Shown: positions 1 to 7,100 of the stretch, one piece after another
Position numbering within the stretch: the first letter of the stretch is position 1
Layout: each line of letters begins with the position of its first letter
Origin: Magnetococcales bacterium
GTDB lineage: Bacteria > Pseudomonadota > Magnetococcia > Magnetococcales > JADGCH01
NCBI GenBank assembly: GCA_015228995.1
Contig: JADGCM010000067.1
Location: 1 to 8,779, forward strand
Direction of reading: 5' to 3'
DNA length: 8,779 nt
The notes under the pieces: model-generated
The model's database searches: none
The model's input: only the letters and a program-made list of their open reading frames with translations
What the model was told of the DNA's origin: nothing
Translations under genes and position numbers: made by a program

Positions 1-2260
1 TGATATTCTCGACTTTTCCAAGATTGAAGCCGGTAAGTTAGAGATGGAAAAGACCGCCTTTTTGCTCCGCGATGTCTTTGATCGTTTGGTGATGATGTTC
101 GGTGCGCGGGTGACGGAGAAGCACATTGAGTTGGTCCTCTGTTTGTCGGAGGAGTGTCACTACGAGTTATACGGCGACCCCATTCGTCTGGAGCAGGTGC
201 TGTTGAATCTCATTGGTAATGCTATCAAGTTTACCGACGAGGGGGAGGTAGAGGTTCAGGTTAAGACTCTCCAGGACACAGCGGACCAGGTAACGTTAGA
301 GTTTTCGGTGCGCGATACCGGTATTGGGATGACCGAAGAGCAGGCCTCCCGTTTGTTTACCGCCTTTACCCAAGCCGATAGTTCCACCACCCGTAAATAT
401 GGGGGTACGGGTTTGGGCCTCTCGATCAGTGTCCGGTTGGTGGCAATGATGGGCGGGCGGCTATGGGTGGAGACTGCCCCGGGACATGGCAGCACCTTTT
501 TCTTTACCGCAACTTTCCAACGACTGCTGGAAACCGAGGCCCAAGATATGGTGCCACCGGAGGAGATGGAGCTACTCAGGGTATTGATTGTGGATGATAA
601 CCATACCTCGCTGGCGGCACTGCTGAATATTTTCCACGTCTTTCATTTTGCCGCCATTGGTGCCCGATCCGGGCCAGAAGCGGTGACCATGATGAAACAT
701 GCCGTGCAGGCGGGCACCCCTTTTCAGCTATTGGTGGTGGATTGGTTTATGCCGGGCATGGATGGTATCAGCACCATTGCTAACGTCTTAGCGGTGGTTG
801 GCGACCAGCCCGTTCCTAAGGCTATCTTGCTGACAGCCACCGAAGCCGATGAAGCGATACGGCAGCGGGGTGATGCCGCTGGTGTCCAAGCCTATCTAGC
901 CAAACCGGTCAATTGCTCGTTGCTTTTCGATACCATCATGAATGTGTTTGGTAAGAATGTGGCTAAGTCCTTCCGGCAGGGTAAAGATGTGGTCGATCCA
1001 CAGCAAATTATTGCCCGTATCGGTGGCGCTCGGGTGCTGCTGGTTGAAGACAATGCCATCAATCGGCAGGTGGCGCAGGAGGTGCTCGAAGGGGTCCATT
1101 TGGTGGTGGCATGGGCCGAAAATGGCTTGCAAGCCATCCAAATGTTAGAGGCCGCGGCGTACGATGTCGTGCTGATGGATATTCAGATGCCGGTGATGGA
1201 CGGCTACACCGCGACGCGCCAGATTCGCAGTCAGCAGCGCTTTGCTGACTTGCCGATCATTGCCATGACCGCCAACGCCATGACCGGTGATCGCGACCAA
1301 TGTCTGGCGGCGGGGATGAATGACCATGTTGGCAAGCCAATCATCAAGAAGGAGCTTTTTGGGACGCTGATTCACTGGATCGGCTCCCCAGCTGGGGGCC
1401 CGCCTAGGTCTCAGCCGCTGGTAGCGCCGCTTCACGACGGCAAGGGTGATGACGAATGGCTGGAGGCGTTGCCGGGGCTTGATATCGCCACCGCACTAGA
1501 TCGGCTGAATGGTAATCGTCAATTGTTGCGGTCACTGCTGCTTGAATTTCAGCGTGCTTATGGTCAGGTCATGGTTGAGATTCGGGCTTGTTTAGCCGGT
1601 AATCGCAAGAGTGATCTCGATACAGTTAAACATATTATACATGCAATCAAAGGGATGGCTGGTAATCTGGCTGCTCACGATCTCGCTGATGCGGCGCGTG
1701 CTCTGGAGGCGGTGCTGCGGCAAGGGATGGATAGCACCGCTTGGTCTGGGGCATTGGCGCCATTTGAAGCGGCGCTGGGGCAGGTACTCACCTCCATTGG
1801 GCGTATCTCCCAGACAAGCGCTGTTCCCTTGTCTCACCAGCACGATGCCCCAGTAACCTTGTCCCCGGAGGTGTTGGCTCGGGTGCAGCAGCTCACCATC
1901 GAGTTAGCCGAGTTGGTGCGTTATAATAGCGCCGACGCCATAAACAAGCTCGCTGTGCTCAAAGAACTGGCAGCAGGGGGCACTGGGCTGACCGAGGTGA
2001 TCAACCGACTGGATCAACATCTAGACCAATTTGATTTTGATGGGGCGCAACACGTTTTGACGGCATTGGCCGCCCAATTGGCGACTGGTGACTTCCTTTT
2101 AAGTCGAGACAGCCTTTGTCTTCCCCCTCACCCCCCGGCCCCCTCTCTCACAGGTGGAGAGGGGGAGTATGAAGCGGCCTCTTCACCCTCTCCCCTTGTG
2201 GGAGAGGGCAGGGTGAGGGGTGCAGGGGGCGCTGACCTGGTTCAGAAGGTTCCGCTTTAA
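1..2260 (+). CDS. Hybrid sensor histidine kinase, 5'-truncated (HisKA end-HATPase-REC-REC-HPt)
   Basis: This is the C-terminal part of a multistep phosphorelay kinase. The frame is open from base 2, whose first residues DILDFSKIEAGK are the end of a HisKA dimerisation helix, so the ATG at 44 is internal and the true start and the phospho-His lie upstream. Numbering from that ATG, the HATPase domain has its N-box at about 51-63, DTGIGM at 91-96 and GGTGLGL at 120-126. REC1 has D184/D185, phosphoacceptor D233, T264 and K287. REC2 has E335/D336, D379, T409 and K431. The HPt motif HAIKGMAG carries H533. A helical region at about 605-680 follows. All catalytic residues in view are intact, so ATP-driven autophosphorylation and His-Asp-His-Asp relay are expected. 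The last ~45 residues are Pro/Gly-rich and are encoded by a palindromic repeat, probably a secondary extension. The gene is 33 bases upstream of a receiver gene, its likely relay partner. The sensor input is outside the window. Confidence 0.95.
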   Translation, partial: DILDFSKIEAGKLEMEKTAFLLRDVFDRLVMMFGARVTEKHIELVLCLSEECHYELYGDPIRLEQVLLNLIGNAIKFTDEGEVEVQVKTLQDTADQVTLEFSVRDTGIGMTEEQASRLFTAFTQADSSTTRKYGGTGLGLSISVRLVAMMGGRLWVETAPGHGSTFFFTATFQRLLETEAQDMVPPEEMELLRVLIVDDNHTSLAALLNIFHVFHFAAIGARSGPEAVTMMKHAVQAGTPFQLLVVDWFMPGMDGISTIANVLAVVGDQPVPKAILLTATEADEAIRQRGDAAGVQAYLAKPVNCSLLFDTIMNVFGKNVAKSFRQGKDVVDPQQIIARIGGARVLLVEDNAINRQVAQEVLEGVHLVVAWAENGLQAIQMLEAAAYDVVLMDIQMPVMDGYTATRQIRSQQRFADLPIIAMTANAMTGDRDQCLAAGMNDHVGKPIIKKELFGTLIHWIGSPAGGPPRSQPLVAPLHDGKGDDEWLEALPGLDIATALDRLNGNRQLLRSLLLEFQRAYGQVMVEIRACLAGNRKSDLDTVKHIIHAIKGMAGNLAAHDLADAARALEAVLRQGMDSTAWSGALAPFEAALGQVLTSIGRISQTSAVPLSHQHDAPVTLSPEVLARVQQLTIELAELVRYNSADAINKLAVLKELAAGGTGLTEVINRLDQHLDQFDFDGAQHVLTALAAQLATGDFLLSRDSLCLPPHPPAPSLTGGEGEYEAASSPSPLVGEGRVRGAGGADLVQKVPL
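2124..2220. repeat. Composite palindromic repeat inside the 3' end of the kinase gene
   Basis: An outer pair of perfect 10-base arms (CCCCTCACCC at 2124-2133 and GGGTGAGGGG at 2211-2220) encloses two hairpins. The first pairs 2139-2147 (CCCCCTCTC) with 2157-2165. The second pairs 2186-2194 (CCCTCTCCC) with 2200-2208 across a 5-base loop. Together they form a cloverleaf-like fold. This resembles dispersed intergenic palindromic repeats seen in many proteobacterial genomes, normally between genes. Here it lies within the reading frame and adds a low-complexity tail to the protein. Being close to the gene end, it may also affect mRNA stability or act as an attenuator between the kinase and the receiver gene; that role is inferred. 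Confidence 0.85.
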
Positions 2261-2280
2261 GTGGAAAGCCGCAACCAATG

Positions 2281-2286
2281 AAGGAG
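2281..2286 (+). promoter_or_regulatory. Ribosome binding site for the receiver gene
   Basis: AAGGAG lies 7 bases upstream of the ATG at 2294, a good Shine-Dalgarno spacing, and fixes that start codon. Confidence 0.8.
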
Positions 2287-2293
2287 CATAGTC

Positions 2294-2791
2294 ATGGCCG
2301 AAGCGAATGATAGACCGAGAATTCTGATCGTTGATGACCTACCCGGTAACCTCAAAATCGTGCAGGCAGCACTGGGAAACGAGTATGAGTTGTTTATGGC
2401 CACCAATGGTCAGAAGGCGTTAGAGCTCGCCGAAGCGAGACGACCGCACCTGATTTTGCTCGATATTATGATGCCGGAGATGGATGGTTACGAGGTCTGC
2501 CGCCGACTTAAGTCTGATCCCACAACCAGCGATGTGGCGGTGCTGTTCCTCTCCTCCAGGGATGAAATCATGGACGAGGTCAAAGGTATCATGTTGGGGG
2601 CTTCTGATTTTATCCTGAAGCCGATCGAACCGACTCTCCTTAAGGCACGGGTCATGGGGCATATTCGCCGAGCCATGGCCTTTCAAGCACTCCGGGATCG
2701 GTTAGCAACTGGGGCGAAGTTGGCGCAGCAGGCGATGGCTGGCGACAGTCAGGCGTTGTCGCAATTACTGGCTCTGTTACAAGGGGCGTAA
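2294..2791 (+). CDS. Single-domain response regulator (REC)
   Basis: This 165-residue cytoplasmic protein is a CheY-like receiver with no recognised output domain. The acid pair is D14/D15 (LIVDD), the phosphoacceptor is D57 in LLDIMMPEMDG, the switch residue is S87 in LFLSS (Ser in place of the more usual Thr, which is tolerated) and the conserved lysine is K109 in ILKP. The receiver ends at about residue 125. A predicted helical tail of about 40 residues, rich in Ala, Leu and Gln, follows; it is too short for a DNA-binding or GGDEF domain but might bind a partner. The gene starts 33 bases after the hybrid kinase and ends 11 bases before the radical SAM gene, so it is probably co-transcribed with both. 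It most likely takes phosphate from the upstream HPt domain. The family call is firm; the partner and the output are inferred. Confidence 0.93.
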   Translation: MAEANDRPRILIVDDLPGNLKIVQAALGNEYELFMATNGQKALELAEARRPHLILLDIMMPEMDGYEVCRRLKSDPTTSDVAVLFLSSRDEIMDEVKGIMLGASDFILKPIEPTLLKARVMGHIRRAMAFQALRDRLATGAKLAQQAMAGDSQALSQLLALLQGA

Positions 2792-2795
2792 GGGG
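2790..2795 (+). promoter_or_regulatory. Ribosome binding site supporting a GTG start
   Basis: AAGGGG overlaps the receiver gene's stop codon (2789-2791) and lies 7 bases before the GTG at 2803. No ATG in that frame gives the full N-terminal cysteine motif, so this site decides the start. The overlap suggests translational coupling. Confidence 0.65.
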
Positions 2796-2802
2796 AACAG
2801 CA

Positions 2803-3882
2803 GTGGAGCGACAGGTTGGCTACTGGCATCTATTGACCAATGGGCGCATCCAATGTGATCTCTGCCCACGCCATTGTCAGATGAACGACGGTCAAGATGG
2901 CTTGTGTGTGGTACGGGGACGCCAAGGGGATACCCTGGTATTGCGCGGTTATGGTCAAGCCAGTTCGCTCTGCATCGATCCGATTGAAAAAAAACCACTC
3001 TATCATTTTATGCCCGGTGAAGCCATTTTATCGTTGGGGACGGTTGGTTGCAACTTGACTTGCAAGTTCTGTCAAAATTGGTCGATTACTAAGTCGGAGC
3101 GTGGCAGTAGTTTGCTAGATCGGTTGGGTGAGACCGCTATGCCGGAGCAGATTGCGGCGGCAGCGGCCTCGGTGCATTGCCCGATGGTGGCGGTGACCTA
3201 TAACGAGCCGGTGGTGTTTCTGGAATATGCGGTCGATGTGGCCCAGGCGTGCCATCAGCGCGGCATTCGTACCGTGGCTGTGACCGCCGGCTATATCGAC
3301 GCCGCGCCTCGTGAAGAGCTATTTCGCCACATCGACGCCGTCAATATCGATCTAAAGGCCTTCGACGAACGCTTCTACCGCTCCTTGGTGGGAGGACACC
3401 TGCAACCGGTATTGGAAACGTTGGTCTATGTGCACCAGGAGACCGACACCTGGTTAGAGGTGACGACGCTGTTGATTCCAGGCGAAAACGACTCCGATCA
3501 TGAGTTGCACGCCCTTACCGGTTGGGTATTTGAACATCTTGGCCCCGACGTGCCGTTGCATTTCTCGGCCTTCCATCCAGATTGGCAGCTGCGCGACCGA
3601 CCCCATACTACGGCGGCGACGTTGCTGCGTGCTCGCAAGGTTGCCCAGGCCAACGGCCTGCACCATGTCTATTGTGGCAACGTCCAGGAGGAGAGTGGCA
3701 GCCATACCTGGTGTCATCATTGTGGCACCCGGCTGATTGCCCGTATTGGCTGGCAAATCGCCGACTGGAACCTCACCTCTGAGGGTCATTGTCGTCACTG
3801 CGGTAGCCGTTGCAATGGCGTTTTCGCTGGCCCGCATGGCCGCTGGGGAGCCCGGCGGCTGCCGATACGCATTCGTGCTTAG
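2803..3882 (+). CDS. amrS: AmmeMemoRadiSam system radical SAM enzyme (AmrS-like)
   Basis: This is a 359-residue cytoplasmic radical SAM protein of the AmrS family, whose substrate I cannot state. The N-terminal cysteine motif has C18, C21, C25 and C35 followed by VVRG, typical of the family. The [4Fe-4S]/SAM motif CxxxCxxC is C83, C87 and C90 in GCNLTCKFCQNW. TYNEP at 132-136 and VNIDLKAF near 180-187 fit the TIM-barrel core. The C-terminus has a zinc-ribbon-like arrangement, C304/C307 (WCHHCG) and C330/C333 (HCRHCG), also usual in this family. Length is normal and no key residue is missing. It starts at GTG 11 bases after the receiver gene, so it is probably in the same transcript. The usual partners, AmrA (AMMECR1-like) and AmrB (Memo-like), are not in this window. 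A pyruvate formate-lyase activating enzyme annotation is possible but fits less well because of the extra cysteine motifs. Confidence 0.9.
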   Translation: MERQVGYWHLLTNGRIQCDLCPRHCQMNDGQDGLCVVRGRQGDTLVLRGYGQASSLCIDPIEKKPLYHFMPGEAILSLGTVGCNLTCKFCQNWSITKSERGSSLLDRLGETAMPEQIAAAAASVHCPMVAVTYNEPVVFLEYAVDVAQACHQRGIRTVAVTAGYIDAAPREELFRHIDAVNIDLKAFDERFYRSLVGGHLQPVLETLVYVHQETDTWLEVTTLLIPGENDSDHELHALTGWVFEHLGPDVPLHFSAFHPDWQLRDRPHTTAATLLRARKVAQANGLHHVYCGNVQEESGSHTWCHHCGTRLIARIGWQIADWNLTSEGHCRHCGSRCNGVFAGPHGRWGARRLPIRIRA

Positions 3883-3892
3883 CCGCTACCAT

Positions 3893-3927
3893 TCCGCTTC
3901 CAGGCGAGATCTGGCATTGGAAGCGGA
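3893..3927. repeat. 10-bp inverted repeat after the radical SAM gene; possible weak terminator
   Basis: TCCGCTTCCA (3893-3902) pairs perfectly with TGGAAGCGGA (3918-3927) around a 15-base loop. It starts 10 bases after the stop at 3882, which suits a transcription terminator. However, the loop is long and no U-run follows directly; the only T-rich stretch, GTTTTC, lies about 15 bases further on. It might instead be an operator or an mRNA-stabilising hairpin for the adjacent antitoxin remnant. Confidence 0.45.
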
Positions 3928-3948
3928 CGCTATCTGTAGGCTGTTTTC

Positions 3949-3957
3949 TAAGGAGGT
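3949..3957 (+). promoter_or_regulatory. Perfect ribosome binding site of the hicB remnant
   Basis: TAAGGAGGT is fully complementary to the canonical 3' end of 16S rRNA and lies 4 bases before the ATG at 3962. It is the strongest Shine-Dalgarno sequence in the window and shows that the small gene that follows was once well translated. Confidence 0.8.
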
Positions 3958-3961
3958 ATCC

Positions 3962-4106
3962 ATGCGACAAGCAGTTATTGATCCAGGAGAAGACGGTTTC
4001 TGGGTGGCAGAATGCCCTAGTTTGCCTGGATGCGTCAGCCAAGGTAGAACACAAAGACGAGGCGGTTGGCGATATTCGAGAAGCAGTCGATGCTTACATA
4101 GGGTGA
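3962..4106 (+). pseudogene. HicB-family antitoxin remnant, frameshifted and truncated
   Basis: The first 28 codons from the ATG at 3962 read as a HicB/UPF0150 N-terminus, with EDGFWVAECPSLPGCVSQG matching the family's core strand-strand region. The frame then fails. Seven bases (4046-4052) stand where six would be expected, and the matching continuation KDEAVGDIREAVDAYIG is read one frame over from 4053 to a TGA at 4104-4106. Without the frame change, translation runs into unrelated residues to a stop at 4142-4144, giving a 60-residue protein. Small HicB proteins usually continue with a further stretch after the AYI helix, which is absent, so the 3' end is also lost. No HicA toxin gene is visible on either side. 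In its intact form such a protein binds and neutralises the HicA mRNA interferase and represses its own operon. A sequencing error could explain the frameshift but not the missing 3' end or toxin. The family call is fairly sure; loss of function is inferred. Confidence 0.75.
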
Positions 4107-4171
4107 GACTGCCCTTCTGTGGGGCGCATGGATACGGTGGCTAAGCAAATCAAGAGTCCTAAGGATTAAGC
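4107..4171. other. Short gap between the hicB remnant and the second kinase gene
   Basis: No convincing gene, promoter or terminator is seen here. A 13-codon frame (4128-4169, MDTVAKQIKSPKD) ends just before the kinase start but matches no family I recognise and has no clear ribosome binding site. The gap may include decayed 3' sequence of the antitoxin gene. Confidence 0.5.
4161..4165 (+). promoter_or_regulatory. Ribosome binding site for the second hybrid kinase
   Basis: AAGGA lies 6 bases upstream of the ATG at 4172. This favours that start over the in-frame ATG at 4193, which has no comparable site. Confidence 0.65.
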
Positions 4172-7100
4172 ATGTATCGCATATTGCTGGTGATGGGTAG
4201 GTGGCGGCTGACCACTAAGTTGGTTGCGGGATTTGGTTTTATGGTCATGATTACCCTCGCTATCGGTATAAGCAGTTTGCGCGATCTTGGCATGTTGGCC
4301 CAGGCGAGCCAGCAATTATACGAGAAAGAATTGCTGGGAATTTCTCATATTAAAGAAGTTAATGCGAATTTGATCCGCATCGGGCGCAATTTACGTCAGA
4401 TGATGCTGGCATCTAATCAGGATGAGCGAGGCAAAGCCCGTAAGGCTTTGGTAGATGCTGAGACCCAGTTGAGAGTAGAACTGGCCGAGGGACGCAAACG
4501 CATCTTTCGCGACGAAATTATCCGTAAATTAGACGAGTTCGATGCTGCATTCGCTCAATACATGCGCAACGTCGATCAAGTAATCGTTTTACTGGAAAAA
4601 GACGAATTTTTCCGTAGTGGAACAGCGGTGCAATTAACACTCAGTCCTGAGTTTAGGCAGATTAGCGCTACTGCAGATGACGCATTGGCAGCTATTACCA
4701 AAGCCAAACAAAAAGGGGCAGCAGAGTTAGCGGCACGGAGTTTAGAGTTAGCGGAGCGCACCGAACAACTGGCGCTGGGGTTGCTGGTTCTGGGCATAGT
4801 CGGAGGCGTTGCCTTTGGCTTGCTGATCAGTGTGTCTATTCGTAACCCACTGGAGAATTTGCGTGGTAGTATCGAAGGCGTTGCCAATAATCAATTAGAT
4901 ATAACCATACCATACACTGAGTACGGCAACGAAATCGGTGCTATAGCGCGTTCGGTTAAGGTGCTGCAAGTCAGCGCCCAGTTATTGGAATCACAGCGTC
5001 AGATCAAGCAGACCTTGGCAGATTTCGATGAGGTGTTACAGACTATTACGACCTTTGCTGATTTTGGCAATGTGTTGACGGCACGATTGGCACCCATCAT
5101 GGGGTTGGTTTATGGTGCCCTATACATTCCCGATGTTGACGCTACCGTGTTGCAGCGCGTGGGTGGTTATGGTTGTGATGATGCTCTTCATGCTGGCCGT
5201 TTTGCCTGGGGTCAGGGTTTGGTTGGACAGTCGGCCTTAGATCAGAGAGCCATTACCCTGATACTGTCTGGAAATGACAAGGTGGGTGTATCGGCTGGCC
5301 TTGGTCTACTGACGGTTCACTCAGTGTTGATTTTTCCAGTCATACACCATGAAAAAGTGTTGGCTGTGCTTGAATTGGGTACGTTAACCTCTTTTGACCA
5401 GCAACAAAAAGCTTTGTTGGAGATGTTGTTGCCCGTTGTGGCGGTTAAATTGGCCATTTTGGATGGTTATGTGACAACAAAGAGCTTGTTGCAGCGGTCC
5501 CAGGCACAAGCGCAGGCATTGGCGACCTCAGAGCAGCAACTGTTGGCTCGCCGTGACGAATTAGAGGAGAATAATATCCGGCTATCTGAACAGGCACGGT
5601 TGATGGAGGAACAAGCCGAGGAACTTGAGGCGCAAAAATCCTCCTTACTGGCGCAGAGGCAGGCCTTGGAAGCCAGTCAGACCATTTTGGCACAAGCTGA
5701 GGAGCGTACTCGCTTGATTTTGGCTTCGGTCAGAGATGGTATCCTGGGCATGGATATTGAGGGTCGCATGACCTTCGCTAACCCAGCTGTACCAAAATTA
5801 CTCGGCTATACAGAGCAGGAGTTGATCGGGGTGTCGATGCATGATTTGGTGCATCATACCTACCCAGATGGTAGCACCTTTCCGTCCACCCAATGTTCTA
5901 TGTATTTGACTTCACAGGATGGGCAGCCTCGGACAGTGGCCAATGAAGTATTATGGCGTCAGGATGGCACCTCTTTGCCAGTTGAGTACTCCGTGACCCC
6001 GGTGTATGGAGAGGCTGGCATCGTTGGCACCGTGGTGGTATTTCGCGATATCACCGAGCGTAAGCTGGTTGAGGAAAAGCTACGGCTGACCAATTTTCTC
6101 AACGACAACGCCCTTGATTTAACCAAAGCGGGGTATTGGCACATACCACTGCCTCTTGATGAGTCAGGTTGTTATATCTCATCACAACGTGCAGCAACCA
6201 TTTTTGGCGACCCGCCTCGTGAGGGTTGGCGTTATCACCTAATGGACGAATGGTTTGCCAACGTTGTTGCCGGGGATAAAGTCGCTGCGGAAGCAACGTT
6301 AGAAAATTACCAAGCTGCCCTGGATGGGCGTGTGCCGAGATACGATGCAACGTATGCGTATAGACGGCCAATCGATGGTAAGGTGGTGTGGATCCACGCG
6401 GTGGGCCATATCGTCAGAGATGCCAATGGCAATCCGACCGATATGTATGGTGTGACACAAGATATCACCGATCAGAAAGAGGCCGAGCGCAAATTGCAGG
6501 AGGCCAAAGAGATGGCTGAAGAGGCGACGAAAGCCAAAAGCGACTTTTTGGCCAATATGAGTCATGAGATTCGTACCCCCATGAATGCCATCATCGGTAT
6601 GTCGCATTTAGCGCTGCAGACCAACCTTGATTCTAAGCAGCGCAATTACATAGAAAAAGTTGATGTGGCTGCTAAAAATTTACTTGGTATCATCAATGAT
6701 ATTCTCGATTTTTCAAAGATTGAAGCTGGTAAGATGCAGTTTGAGTGTGTTGATTTTTATCTTGAAGATGTTATGGAACACCTAGCTGATCTATCGGTGA
6801 TCAAGGCGCAAGATAAGGGGCTAGAGTTACTGTTTGATGTCGGTACCGATGTGCCGACAGCCCTCATCGGTGACCCACTACGATTGGGGCAGGTGGTGAT
6901 CAATCTGGTCAACAATGCCATCAAATTTACTGAGAAGGGGGAGGTTACGGTAGCTGTACATAAAATTGCCGATGAAACTACCGATGTAGAGAGCCGTGTG
7001 TTTTTACGCTTCGAGATCCGAGATACCGGTATTGGTCTCACCGAGGAGCAGCGCAATAAGCTATTTAGTGCCTTTGCACAGGCCGATGCTTCCACTACGC

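Noticed and set aside
1..43. Near-identity of bases 1-39 to 6697-6735 as a possible recombination repeat
   Set aside because: Both encode the highly conserved end of the HisKA domain (ILDFSKIEAGK), so protein constraint explains the similarity.
2123..2220. The repeat as part of a CRISPR array or as a rho-independent terminator
   Set aside because: There are no repeated units with spacers, and the hairpins are inside the coding frame without a following T-run. A palindromic dispersed repeat fits better.
3454..3837. 127-codon open frame on the - strand
   Set aside because: It lies opposite the radical SAM coding region, whose cysteine motifs prove the + frame. The translation is low in recognisable features.
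3737..4144. A 135-codon + strand gene reading from inside amrS to past the hicB remnant
   Set aside because: Its first 75 codons overlap the end of amrS in another frame and look like noise. Only the part from 3962, with its own ribosome binding site, resembles a family.
4128..4169. 13-codon frame MDTVAKQIKSPKD as a leader peptide or HicA remnant
   Set aside because: It is too short, has no clear ribosome binding site and does not resemble the HicA N-terminus. It may be chance.
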